Positions 14,458-22,950 are shown, numbered from the stretch's first letter. The stretch: 32,524 nucleotides of DNA from Candidatus Magasanikiibacteriota bacterium (GCA_023246755.1 JAHFHU010000005.1:35081-67604), one strand, 5' to 3'. Made by a program: numbers and translations. Notes: generated from the letters alone by a model not told the origin.

Positions 14458-15018
14458 ATGGAAAATGTCTGTAACATCCACGTATTCATAGACGCTGCGA
14501 ATTTATGGCAGGCGCAAAAAGCTAAAGGGTGGTTTTTGGATTATCAAAAAATAGTTGATCGGATTAAATTGGCATATCTTGCAACAAGTATCCGAGTTTT
14601 TTATTATACGGCTTATCCTGCTGATGGTACGCGACCGTATGATGTCGCAGCCAAACATAAATTTTTTATTTATTTGAAAAAAGGTTTGAAATTTGTGGTT
14701 CGAAAAAAAGAGCTCAAGCGAATTAAGGTCGTTGATGAATTAGGGGAGTCCGTGCATGAGAAAGGGAATATGGATGTTGAAATGACAATAGATGTTATTC
14801 ATCACGTGCAGCATTTTGATACAGCAATTTTTTTTACGGGCGATTCAGATTTTCTAGCATTAATTAGTTATTTAAAAAATGCGGGTAAAAAAGTTTTTGT
14901 TTATTCTTCAAAAAATAATATTTCACAAGAGTTGCGTACAGCGGCTGATGAGTATGTCGATATTTTAAATCTCGATGAAGATGTGTGGGGCCGTCCGCTT
15001 ATTCATCGACGAGTATAA
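14458..15018 (+). CDS. NYN-domain protein (LabA/DUF88-type PIN-like nuclease)
   Basis: This 186-residue protein has NYN/PIN-like acidic motifs: HVFIDAANLWQ near the N-terminus, KGNMDVEMTIDV in the middle and FFTGDSDFLALISYLKNAGKKVFVYSS, then ELRTAADEYVDI. The conserved Asp residues of DAAN, MDVEM and GDSDF form the expected metal-binding cluster. NYN proteins are predicted or shown to cut RNA. Codon use is AT-rich compared with flanking genes (many AAA, ATT, TTT), in contrast to the GC-rich codons of trmD. The gene ends at a GNRA-loop terminator 4 nt past the stop. The target RNA is unknown. Confidence 0.92.
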   Translation: MENVCNIHVFIDAANLWQAQKAKGWFLDYQKIVDRIKLAYLATSIRVFYYTAYPADGTRPYDVAAKHKFFIYLKKGLKFVVRKKELKRIKVVDELGESVHEKGNMDVEMTIDVIHHVQHFDTAIFFTGDSDFLALISYLKNAGKKVFVYSSKNNISQELRTAADEYVDILNLDEDVWGRPLIHRRV

Positions 15019-15087
15019 ATAAAACACCCTCCGCGAGGAGGGTGTTTCTTGGATGTGAAACCCTATAAGTCATCACAACTCATAGAT
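15017..15087 (-). ncRNA. Candidate small RNA, antisense to the end of the NYN gene
   Basis: A minus-strand promoter (TTGACA-17-TACAGT, 15094-15122) points to a start near 15087. The transcript would meet AAACACCCTCC-TCGC-GGAGGGTGTTT followed by TATTT after about 60 nt, giving an RNA of about 70 nt with no sizeable ORF. It would overlap the NYN stop codon on the other strand. This is a prediction from promoter and terminator alone. Confidence 0.35.
15022..15050. terminator. Bidirectional Rho-independent terminator after the NYN gene
   Basis: AAACACCCTCC-GCGA-GGAGGGTGTTT is an 11-bp stem with a GNRA tetraloop. It has a short T run on the plus side (TTTCTT) and a better one on the minus side (TTTTATTT). 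Confidence 0.85.
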
Positions 15088-15093
15088 GATGAT

Positions 15094-15122
15094 ACTGTAT
15101 ACTATATCAAACCGTCTGTCAA
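15094..15122 (-). promoter_or_regulatory. Minus-strand promoter between the NYN gene and trmD
   Basis: On the minus strand a perfect TTGACA, a 17-nt spacer and TACAGT, pointing away from trmD with no gene on that strand before the terminator. The same AT-rich palindromic stretch holds a plus-strand TATACT that could serve trmD, but without a -35. Confidence 0.5.
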
Positions 15123-15136
15123 TTTAAACAATCTTT

Positions 15137-15781
15137 ATGAAATTCACCGCCATCACACTTTTTCCTGACATGATCACTGCGTATGCGAACGTGGCGATTT
15201 TGGGGCGCGCGCAAAAAGCGAAATTAATTACGGTGGCGACGATCAATCCGCGCGTGTTTGCGACGGATGTGCACGGAACAGTTGACGATAAGCCGTATGG
15301 CGGTGGCGCAGGGATGGTGATGAAAATTGAGCCGCTCTACAAAGCGATCAAACAGGCGGCGCCGCGGGCGAGTAAAAAACGCCACGTGATTTTAATGTCT
15401 GCGAGTGGCCGACCATTCACCCAGCGCGTCGCGGAAGAATTTGCACAGAAATATTCTGACATAGTTTTTGTGTGCGGGCGCTACGAGGGCGTTGACGCGC
15501 GCGTCGCGGAATTTGTCGACGAAGAAATTTCTGTTGGGCCATTTGTGTTGACCGGCGGCGAACTGCCGGCGCTTGCAATTATGGATGCGGTTGCGCGTCT
15601 CGTTCCCGGTGTTCTCGGGAATGCCGAGTCGCTCACCGAAGAATCACACAATGCGGATGGCGAAGGCGAGTATCCCCACTACACACGCCCCGAAGTTTTT
15701 AAAAAATTAAAAGTGCCGGAGGAGTTGCTTTCCGGGAACCACCAATTGATTGCAGCGTGGCGAAAAAAGAATATAAAATAA
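15137..15781 (+). CDS. trmD: tRNA (guanine(37)-N(1))-methyltransferase TrmD
   Basis: The 214-residue protein begins MKFTAITLFPDMITAY and has the TrmD blocks KPYGGGAGMVMK, VFVCGRYEGVDARV, VGPFVLTGGELPALAIMDAV and LVPGVLGNAESL, which form the SpoU/TrmD trefoil-knot SAM site, then HYTRPEVF and SGNH. It methylates G37 of tRNAs to prevent frameshifting. It is about 25-35 residues shorter than typical, mainly at the C-terminus (ends AAWRKKNIK). It is monocistronic: rimM and rplS, its usual partners, are absent from the window. Confidence 0.97.
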   Translation: MKFTAITLFPDMITAYANVAILGRAQKAKLITVATINPRVFATDVHGTVDDKPYGGGAGMVMKIEPLYKAIKQAAPRASKKRHVILMSASGRPFTQRVAEEFAQKYSDIVFVCGRYEGVDARVAEFVDEEISVGPFVLTGGELPALAIMDAVARLVPGVLGNAESLTEESHNADGEGEYPHYTRPEVFKKLKVPEELLSGNHQLIAAWRKKNIK

Positions 15782-15786
15782 AAACA

Positions 15787-15820
15787 CGCACCACAGATCT
15801 CGGTTGAGTTCTGTGGTGCG
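15787..15820. terminator. Terminator between convergent trmD and the 16451 gene
   Basis: CGCACCACAGA, a 12-nt loop and TCTGTGGTGCG. On the minus strand it is followed by TGTTTTATTTT, so it best serves the 16451 gene; on the plus strand the T run lies 11 nt further on. Confidence 0.8.
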
Positions 15821-15848
15821 ATACCACCCCATTTTTTGTTGTTGAGTA

Positions 15849-16451
15849 TTAGTTGTCGCACGCGCTTGCAAAGCGCAAATTTTTTGGGCCGTTGCGTTCG
15901 TTGCGGTGAATTTTTTTGACCACCTTTGGATCAAGAGCGCGTGGCGCTAAGTTTGCGACGAACTCGATGATTTTTTTCGTTGCGTCGCCACCGCCGCGTT
16001 CGAGAACTGCGACGAGCGCCGATGCGCTTTCGACGTCAGCAATGTGATGCGTCTCGTGTTGGGTGCGATCCGTTGTCATCGACATCGTGTCGTGACCGAT
16101 CACGACCATGAGTGCGGTGGCGTCTGATTCTTGCAGTTCCCAACGCCGATCACCGCACCGGCACCATCGATAGATAGCACCCTCCCCCCGACATCCGAAG
16201 TTGAACAAACATTCGGCGATTGCACGGAGTAGATCGCAGAACACGAGTGATTCGAGGTCGCTCGTGGGATCGATATCGGCGATGTTGAAGTTCAGACTCT
16301 TAACCACGCCTGAATTCTTGTTGTAGCGCAGCTCTCCATTCATGTAGAACGTGCGGCGTTGCTCATAGCTGCCAAGCGGTTCGCTCGTTGTAAGGCACGC
16401 GCGGCGCGCGTTGTCTGGTACGTACCATTGAATCAGGACTTGTGTTGTCAT
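15849..16451 (-). CDS. Hypothetical protein, 200 aa
   Basis: I do not recognise this protein. GAGAG lies before the ATG at 16451. It is soluble, with no signal or membrane helices. A Cys/Trp-rich stretch (LFNFGCRGEGAIYRWCRCGDRRW, about 82-104) could bind metal, given its C-x(10)-C-x-C spacing. A His-rich segment (TQHETHHIAD) and a basic C-terminus (KKIHRNERNGPKNLRF) follow. It has its own promoter (16487-16515) and shares a terminator with trmD. Codon use is GC-rich compared with the AT-rich HicBA next to it. No function is proposed. Confidence 0.75.
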   Translation of the reverse strand: MTTQVLIQWYVPDNARRACLTTSEPLGSYEQRRTFYMNGELRYNKNSGVVKSLNFNIADIDPTSDLESLVFCDLLRAIAECLFNFGCRGEGAIYRWCRCGDRRWELQESDATALMVVIGHDTMSMTTDRTQHETHHIADVESASALVAVLERGGGDATKKIIEFVANLAPRALDPKVVKKIHRNERNGPKNLRFASACDN

Positions 16452-16486
16452 TTTCTCTCACATGCAGAGTTGGTCTGCTGGGGCCT

Positions 16487-16515
16487 AGGATATATGCGGG
16501 GGATGTAAATGTCAA
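16487..16515 (-). promoter_or_regulatory. Promoter of the 16451 hypothetical gene
   Basis: On the minus strand a perfect TTGACA, a 17-nt spacer and TATCCT, about 36 nt before the ATG and divergent from hicBA. Confidence 0.75.
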
Positions 16516-16546
16516 TTTGCCCTAAAGGTTATCCACAGTTATACTC

Positions 16547-16573
16547 TTGACATATATTTAAAATTGTTATAAG
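16547..16573 (+). promoter_or_regulatory. Promoter of hicBA
   Basis: A perfect TTGACA, a short 15-nt spacer and TATAAG end 10 nt before the ATG, so the mRNA should be nearly leaderless. Confidence 0.6.
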
Positions 16574-16583
16574 AGAAAATTTT

Positions 16584-16823
16584 ATGGTACCCGTAGAATT
16601 CAAACATATGAAATTTCCAGTCATTATCGAAAAAGGTCACGATGGTTATTATGTTGCGGAATGCACAATTTTTACCGGTTGTTACACGCAGGGTACAACG
16701 ATCGATGAAGCTTTAAAAAATATTCGTGAAGTTATCGAGCTCTGCCTTGAAGAGGAGGAAAATCAGGAGCGTGCACGCTCTATTAAAATTGAAGATTTTG
16801 CGTTTCATGCAGTAAGTTTATAG
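16584..16823 (+). CDS. hicB: HicB-family antitoxin
   Basis: This 79-residue protein has the HicB partial RNase-H-like fold: FPVIIEKGHDGYYVAECTIFTGCYTQGTTIDEALKNI, then REVIELCLEEEENQ. HicB neutralises HicA by direct binding. It is the first gene of the pair, as in some HicBA loci, with 2 nt between its stop and the HicA start. There is no C-terminal DNA-binding helix-turn-helix or ribbon-helix-helix, so any autoregulation would need another mechanism. An internal ATG at 16608 (MKFPVIIEK) is an alternative start; 16584 is kept because it lies about 4 nt after the predicted transcription start. Confidence 0.9.
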   Translation: MVPVEFKHMKFPVIIEKGHDGYYVAECTIFTGCYTQGTTIDEALKNIREVIELCLEEEENQERARSIKIEDFAFHAVSL

Positions 16824-16825
16824 AT

Positions 16826-17041
16826 ATGAAATTACCACTTGTATCAGGGAGGGAAGTGGTTAGGGTGCTTGAACGAATCGGCTATTATATTGAACGTCAA
16901 CGCGGAAGTCATATTCGTTTGTATCATTCAGACCGCACGGCTGTGACTGTCCCTGATCATTATGAAATAGATCGCGGTATGCTTCGAAAGATTTTGTTTG
17001 ACGCGGGACTTTCAAATGAGGATTTTTCGAATCTTTTGTAA
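16826..17041 (+). CDS. hicA: HicA-family mRNA interferase toxin
   Basis: This 71-residue protein matches HicA: MKLPLVSGREVVRVLERIGY, the dsRBD-like core with RGSHIRLYH containing the catalytic His, TAVTVPDHYEIDRGMLRKIL and a C-terminal DAGLSNEDF. HicA cleaves mRNA when free of HicB. The catalytic His is present, so it looks intact. It is translationally coupled to hicB and ends about 50 nt before the rRNA promoter, with no clear terminator between. Confidence 0.93.
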   Translation: MKLPLVSGREVVRVLERIGYYIERQRGSHIRLYHSDRTAVTVPDHYEIDRGMLRKILFDAGLSNEDFSNLL

Positions 17042-17092
17042 CCCAGCTGAGGCTAGCTTCAACAGCCCCGATTTACCCACAGCCACAAGCCC

Positions 17093-17121
17093 TTGACAGA
17101 TATTTTGCGTCCATATACAAT
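17093..17121 (+). promoter_or_regulatory. Promoter of the 16S rRNA gene
   Basis: A perfect TTGACA, a 17-nt spacer and TACAAT lie about 170 nt before the mature 16S 5' end. Confidence 0.85.
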
Positions 17122-17178
17122 ACCGACACGCGAAAAGAAAACGTCCGTAAAACAGTCGGCAATTCGCGCAAATCACCA

Positions 17179-17206
17179 GCTCGTTTACAATTCAAGATGT
17201 GACAAC
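17179..17206 (+). repeat. 5' strand of the 16S precursor processing stem
   Basis: The 28 bases from GCTCGTTTAC to GATGTGACAAC pair with 18858-18885 at 26 of 28 positions. Bringing both 16S ends together in this way is the typical RNase III substrate. Confidence 0.85.
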
Positions 17207-17294
17207 TAAACATGCCGTGGATTGTGCTATCGATTGGCGCAGGAAACGGTGGTGCTAGTGGTCCTTAATTCTATTCAATAAAAAACCAATCGTA

Positions 17295-18798
<1,504 letters not shown>

Positions 18799-18823
18799 CA
18801 GGGAGTTTTCTTCCTAGTCGAGC

Positions 18824-18843
18824 GCCTGAACTTCGGTTCAGGC
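18824..18843 (+). other. UUCG hairpin downstream of 16S
   Basis: GCCTGAAC-TTCG-GTTCAGGC is a perfect 8-bp stem closed by a cUUCGg tetraloop, between the 16S 3' end and the processing stem. Confidence 0.75.
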
Positions 18844-18857
18844 CGGGCCCTAGTACC

Positions 18858-18885
18858 GTTGTCACATCTTGAAATGTAAATGAGC
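18858..18885 (+). repeat. 3' strand of the 16S precursor processing stem
   Basis: GTTGTCACATCTTG through TGAGC is the complement of 17179-17206 at 26 of 28 positions. Confidence 0.85.
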
Positions 18886-18906
18886 ACCCGCGCAAGGCGG
18901 GTCTCT

Positions 18907-18932
18907 GAAAAATCGGCGAAAGCCGGTTTTTT
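18907..18932 (+). terminator. Rho-independent terminator of the 16S unit
   Basis: AATCGGC-GAAA-GCCGGTT is followed by TTTTGTTTT, confirming that transcription ends before any 23S gene. Confidence 0.9.
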
Positions 18933-18960
18933 GTTTTGTGTAAATTGGATGTGCTATAAT
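18931..18960 (+). promoter_or_regulatory. Promoter of the 18993 exported-protein gene
   Basis: TTGTTT, an 18-nt spacer and a perfect TATAAT. The -35 lies in the T tract of the 16S terminator. Confidence 0.55.
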
Positions 18961-18992
18961 CTTTTTAATTAATTCGTTCTTCATTGAAATGT

Positions 18993-20588
18993 ATGGTTAA
19001 AAATCGTTCTGTTTATGTAGGAATTTTGATCGTCGGTCTTCTGGCGGTCTCTGCAGTCAGCGCTTATTTCTTGGTAAGTGCAGCGCCCATAAAGGTGCCG
19101 AAGCAGGCGTCACAGCCGGTGATTGCAAAAATTGGCGTTAAAGCCAACACCGCACAGGCGAATGGTAACTTACAAATATTTCCATGGGCGGGCGCTGCAG
19201 TGAAACCTCCTGTCATTCAGATTTCTCCAAAACAAAAAACCGTTGAGTTCATCGTGCAAGTGAATGGTGTGGAAAATGTTCCGACGTGGTACGCATTCGA
19301 CAGTTTTATTATTTCGAAAGTAATGCCTGCACAAAGTATTGAGAAGATTGTAAAAGGCAATGTTCCGAGTGTCGCATCTGACGTTTGGAAAAAAACACGT
19401 TCACAGCTCGTAAATGTTGAGGGTTATAATGACCAGAACAGCGTGGTTGTTGTGGCCTATGTGATGAACAGCGATCCAATGGGTGGCGCAGGGCTCGGAA
19501 TTGTTGATGATGTCGCGTATGCAGTTTTGAAACCGACAGATCTAGCTCCAACGGTGCCGGCGGCCGTAGTAATAAAAGAAGGCGTGAGCGTTGCGGAAGC
19601 GGCTGATGATGTGATGGGGACTAATTTTGTCATGGGTCAAACGAATCAAGCTGTATTTCGTTTCAAGGTTACCGCAGCGGCAGCGGATAGTATTTTTGTG
19701 AAGCAAGTTCCGATCACGTTTAATGTAAAGGGTGATTCCAATTATCAAGCGTCTGATAAATACCTCGGTGCATTGAAGAATATTCGGTTGTACGACGGTA
19801 ATGCGCAGGTTGGTTCCGCTGTTGCTGCATTATCAAAGCCAGCGCAGGCAGAAGCGGGAATTGGGCAAGCGGTGTTTATGCAGTTGAACATCGCGGTGCA
19901 AAAGGGAACGAGCAAGACTTTGACGGTTGTTGCCGATGTTTCTGCAAGTCCGGATACATATTCGGGTGTACAATTTACCCCACAAATCAGCCCATCGTGG
20001 AAATATACCCCGGATGCTCCGGTGATGACTGCGGTTGATGGTGCGGGCACACCCATTGGAATTTCAGGTACCGTGCAAACGAATATCAAGGGTAAAATGC
20101 ACAACATTTACAAGACCGGAATTTCCGTTGCGCATGCAGCGAACGCGCCGTCAGGGGCGGTGTCAAAGGGTAATGATCAGGTAGTTGCACGGTTTGTGGT
20201 TTCGAATGCTACAAATGTAAATAATCAATCAGCCACGATTATTGCGATTGATCCGCAATTAACGACGAGCATTGCTTTGCCTAAGACGGCAACGCGCATG
20301 CTCAAGGTGTTTAGCGGCCAACAATTGATGAGTTCGAAGCTGCTCGGATCAAAGGCGTATTCGGGGGGTAACGTGAGTGCGCTTGAAAAAGGTGCGGTCG
20401 ATGGAGCGATGATCGAATCAGGGTCATCCCAGTTATTTACGGTGACGTTTGATTCTGTTGACGCATCGTCTAATGATTCGATAAATGTTGGGTTAAAACA
20501 AGGGAGTGTTGTGTGGTCTGACGGGGTGTCGCCCGCGATCAATTGGACGACGTCGCTGCCACTTGCTGGCAAGACATTGGTTTACTAA
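18993..20588 (+). CDS. Exported or membrane-anchored protein, 531 aa, beta-rich, unknown function
   Basis: The ATG at 18993 (MVKNRSVYVGILIVG) is preferred over the track TTG at 18984 because it puts a basic n-region directly before the hydrophobic segment VYVGILIVGLLAVSAVSAYFLVSA. This is a signal peptide or N-terminal anchor. The rest is beta-rich, low in Cys, Ala/Val/Ser/Thr-rich, with repeated strand patterns (TVEFIVQVNGVEN, AVFRFKVTAAAADSIFVKQ, QVVARFVVSNATN, QLFTVTFDSVDASS), consistent with several Ig-like or cohesin-like beta-sandwich domains on the cell surface. I do not recognise a named family. It sits alone between 16S and tRNA-Ile, and lepB, whose product may process it, lies downstream. 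Confidence 0.8.
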   Translation: MVKNRSVYVGILIVGLLAVSAVSAYFLVSAAPIKVPKQASQPVIAKIGVKANTAQANGNLQIFPWAGAAVKPPVIQISPKQKTVEFIVQVNGVENVPTWYAFDSFIISKVMPAQSIEKIVKGNVPSVASDVWKKTRSQLVNVEGYNDQNSVVVVAYVMNSDPMGGAGLGIVDDVAYAVLKPTDLAPTVPAAVVIKEGVSVAEAADDVMGTNFVMGQTNQAVFRFKVTAAAADSIFVKQVPITFNVKGDSNYQASDKYLGALKNIRLYDGNAQVGSAVAALSKPAQAEAGIGQAVFMQLNIAVQKGTSKTLTVVADVSASPDTYSGVQFTPQISPSWKYTPDAPVMTAVDGAGTPIGISGTVQTNIKGKMHNIYKTGISVAHAANAPSGAVSKGNDQVVARFVVSNATNVNNQSATIIAIDPQLTTSIALPKTATRMLKVFSGQQLMSSKLLGSKAYSGGNVSALEKGAVDGAMIESGSSQLFTVTFDSVDASSNDSINVGLKQGSVVWSDGVSPAINWTTSLPLAGKTLVY

Positions 20589-20597
20589 GAAAAAATC

Positions 20598-20646
20598 AAT
20601 CCGGCTTAGGCTCAGCGCTGTCGCGTCTGTGCTTGGGCCGGATTTT
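20598..20646 (+). terminator. Terminator-like hairpin after the 18993 gene
   Basis: AATCCGGC and GCCGGATT form an 8-bp stem around a 31-nt loop, followed by only a short T run. A weak terminator. Confidence 0.5.
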
Positions 20647-20697
20647 GGTGTCGATGGCCGCGGGCGTCGTCAGCGTAAATGGTGCTTCAGGGGAGAT

Positions 20698-20726
20698 TTG
20701 ACGCGTTCAAAAAAAACAGATAGAAT
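20698..20726 (+). promoter_or_regulatory. Promoter of the tRNA-Ile/lepB/hisS unit
   Basis: TTGACG, a 17-nt spacer and TAGAAT end 27 nt before the tRNA 5' end. No other promoter was found before lepB. Confidence 0.75.
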
Positions 20727-20753
20727 AGGGGACGTTCCCTGTCTTTTTACTGC

Positions 20754-20830
20754 GGGCGATTAGCTCAGTTGGTTAGAGCGCGTCACTGATAATGACGAGG
20801 TCCGAAGTTCGAATCTTCGATCGCCCACCA
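20754..20830 (+). tRNA. tRNA-Ile (anticodon GAT)
   Basis: A complete cloverleaf: acceptor GGGCGAT/ATCGCCC, D arm GCTC...GAGC, anticodon stem CGTCA/TGACG with loop CTGATAA (anticodon GAT), and T arm CGAAG-TTCGAAT-CTTCG. Discriminator A and CCA are encoded. Such tRNA-Ile genes often lie in rRNA spacers; here it is 2 kb from the lone 16S. Confidence 0.96.
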
Positions 20831-20837
20831 CTCCACT

Positions 20838-21446
20838 ATGGATGATTTTGCACCTGACAATCTATTGGCCCCCGAAGATTTAAAACAGTATCCGCTGAAA
20901 GTTTTTTTTGCTGAATTGTTCAAAGTTTTAATTCTCGGTGCGTTTGCTGTTGTTGCAATTCGCTACTTTATTTTTAAGCCGTTTGTCGTTAAGGGCGCGT
21001 CGATGGAGCCGAATTTTCACGAAAAAGAATATTTGATCATCGATGAATTGTCCTATCGGCTGCATGATCCGCGTCGAGGCGATATCGTTGTGCTTCGTCA
21101 TCAAGGGTTTGATGAAAAAGATTATTTTTTGAAGCGGATTATCGGATTGCCGAACGAGCGGATTGTGATCACCGGCGGACGGGTCAAGATTTATAATAAG
21201 GCAAATGCAGAGGGTGTGTATCTCGATGAAAGCTTGTATCTTGCGTCGTCGATCTTGACATTTGGCGACACAGACGTTACGCTGACGGGAGATCAATACT
21301 TCGTGCTCGGAGACAATCGGCCCGCGAGCCTTGATTCGCGCCGCATTGGTCCGATTCCAACGTTTGATATCGTGGGGCGCGCGTTTTTTCGTGGGTGGCC
21401 GCTCGATCGACTTGAGGTGCTCGCGAAACAATATATTCGTCAATAA
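20838..21446 (+). CDS. lepB: Signal peptidase I
   Basis: This 202-residue protein has one N-terminal membrane helix (LFKVLILGAFAVVAIRYFIF, about 27-46), then the catalytic Ser in VKGASMEPNF (S55), RGDIVVLRH, the catalytic Lys in YFLKRIIGLP (K99) and the GDNRPASLDSR box near the C-terminus. It removes signal peptides from exported proteins, presumably including the surface proteins encoded here. The ATG lies 7 nt after the CCA end of tRNA-Ile, with no Shine-Dalgarno, so the mRNA is probably released by tRNA 3' processing and is almost leaderless. hisS follows after 8 nt. Confidence 0.96.
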   Translation: MDDFAPDNLLAPEDLKQYPLKVFFAELFKVLILGAFAVVAIRYFIFKPFVVKGASMEPNFHEKEYLIIDELSYRLHDPRRGDIVVLRHQGFDEKDYFLKRIIGLPNERIVITGGRVKIYNKANAEGVYLDESLYLASSILTFGDTDVTLTGDQYFVLGDNRPASLDSRRIGPIPTFDIVGRAFFRGWPLDRLEVLAKQYIRQ

Positions 21447-21454
21447 TTTTTCAT

Positions 21455-22861
21455 ATGGCTATTAAAAAAAAGGTTGTTGTAAAAAAAGTAGTGGCACGGC
21501 CCGCACCAAAAAAAGAGTTTTCTAAAAAACCGATCGTCGCGGCAAAAAAAGATACCGCGCCTGCTGTTGCGGGGAAAAAACAGATTCAATTACTCCGTGG
21601 CATGAAAGATATTTTGCCGCGGGATCAGTATTATTGGAAAACAGTTTTCGAGGCGGCGCAACGCATGTCTGAAGATTTTGGTTTTAACCGAATTGAGACG
21701 CCGTTGCTTGAAGAGGCATCTGTGTTTATGCGAGGCGTTGGCAAGCAGACTGATGTCGTTGAAAAGGAAATGTACGTATTTGAGGATCGCGACATGGAGA
21801 AAGTTGCGCTGCGTCCTGAAAATACCGCGGCAGTCGTGCGTGCATATTTGCAACACGGAATGTGGAACCAGCCGCAGCCGGTGAAACTTTGGTATTTTGG
21901 TCCGTTTTTTCGACATGAGCGTCCGCAAGATGGTCGGCAACGACAGTTCCATCAGTTTGGTCTTGAGGTCATCGGCGACGCATCACCCGTTATCGATGCG
22001 ATGGTGATTCAGATGACATATCTTTTGTACACCGAGCTTGGAATTCCGGTGAGCGTGCAGATCAATTCGATCGGCATGCCCGAAGATCGCACGCGTTACA
22101 AAATGGAACTCGTGCAATATTATCGTTCGCATCGCGCAACGATTTGTGAAACATGCAAAGCACGGCTCATGAAAAATCCGATGCGTGTTCTTGATTGTAA
22201 AGAAGATTCGTGTCAGCCGATCAAAGCAAACGCGCCGCAAATTGTTGACTATCTCTCAAACGAATCGCGCGATCATTTCATGAAGGTGCTCGAATATCTC
22301 GACGAACTCGGCATTCCATATTTCTTGAATCACACGTTGGTCCGCGGCCTTGATTACTACACAAAAACTGTTTTTGAAGTCGTGACGAGCGATGAAGAAC
22401 AGGGTTCACAAACTGCGCTGTGTGGCGGTGGTCGCTATGATTTGCTTGTGGAAGAATTGGGCGGTAAACCAACGTCTGCCTGTGGCGTTGCTCCCGGCAT
22501 CGAGCGTTTAATTTCGCAAATGAAAAAACGACAGGTTCCCTTGCCGGCTCGCCGCACGCCGCAAGTTTATGTTGCGCAGCTCGGGGATTTGTCGCGCCGG
22601 AAAGCGATGGTGTTGTTTGCGCGTTTGCGCGCCGAGGGCGTGATGGCTGATCAAGATTTTTCAAAGGGTTCTTTGAAAGCCCAGCTCGAGAGTGCGAATG
22701 CGAACAAAATTCCGTACGCGTTTGTGATCGGTCAAAAAGAAGTTCAGGAAGGTACGGTTATTATGCGCGACATGGATTCGGGTGTGCAAGAAACGGTTGA
22801 CTTCAACAAAGCACCTCAGATTTTGAAGCGAAAATTGGGGCTTGATAAGTCGGTTGAATAA
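21455..22861 (+). CDS. hisS: Histidine-tRNA ligase (HisRS), Lys/Ala-rich N-terminal extension
   Basis: This 468-residue class II synthetase starts its core at LLRGMKDILPRDQYYW near residue 47 and shows RPENTAAVVRAY (motif 2 region), FGPFFRHERPQDGRQRQFHQFG, RGLDYYTKTVFEV and LCGGGRYDLLVEELGG, then a C-terminal anticodon-binding domain with the VYVAQLG strand. It charges tRNA-His. The first roughly 40 residues (MAIKKKVVVKKVVARPAPKK...) are an added, low-complexity basic tail that may bind RNA. No internal ATG is placed to remove all of it; the core GMKDIL Met is too late. It is co-transcribed with lepB and ended by the terminator at 22884-22911. Confidence 0.97.
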   Translation: MAIKKKVVVKKVVARPAPKKEFSKKPIVAAKKDTAPAVAGKKQIQLLRGMKDILPRDQYYWKTVFEAAQRMSEDFGFNRIETPLLEEASVFMRGVGKQTDVVEKEMYVFEDRDMEKVALRPENTAAVVRAYLQHGMWNQPQPVKLWYFGPFFRHERPQDGRQRQFHQFGLEVIGDASPVIDAMVIQMTYLLYTELGIPVSVQINSIGMPEDRTRYKMELVQYYRSHRATICETCKARLMKNPMRVLDCKEDSCQPIKANAPQIVDYLSNESRDHFMKVLEYLDELGIPYFLNHTLVRGLDYYTKTVFEVVTSDEEQGSQTALCGGGRYDLLVEELGGKPTSACGVAPGIERLISQMKKRQVPLPARRTPQVYVAQLGDLSRRKAMVLFARLRAEGVMADQDFSKGSLKAQLESANANKIPYAFVIGQKEVQEGTVIMRDMDSGVQETVDFNKAPQILKRKLGLDKSVE

Positions 22862-22883
22862 TTGGGCGGCTGAATTTAAGCAG

Positions 22884-22911
22884 AAAAACAGAGCTTCATG
22901 GCTCTGTTTTT
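22884..22911 (+). terminator. Rho-independent terminator of hisS
   Basis: AAAAACAGAGC-TTCATG-GCTCTGTTTTT, an 11-bp stem ending in a U tract, 23 nt past the stop. Confidence 0.9.
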
Positions 22912-22915
22912 GATA

Positions 22916-22944
22916 TTGACAATTTTTGAAAATTACGCTATCAT
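22916..22944 (+). promoter_or_regulatory. Promoter of the 23135 gene
   Basis: A perfect TTGACA, a 17-nt spacer and TATCAT begin 5 nt after the hisS terminator. The predicted start near 22951 gives a leader of about 184 nt. Confidence 0.75.
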
Positions 22945-22950
22945 GTTTTG

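Noticed and set aside
18799-18992. Possible start of a 23S gene or a tRNA in the region after 16S
   Set aside because: Only a UUCG hairpin, the processing-stem strand and a terminator are present; nothing matches 23S or a tRNA.
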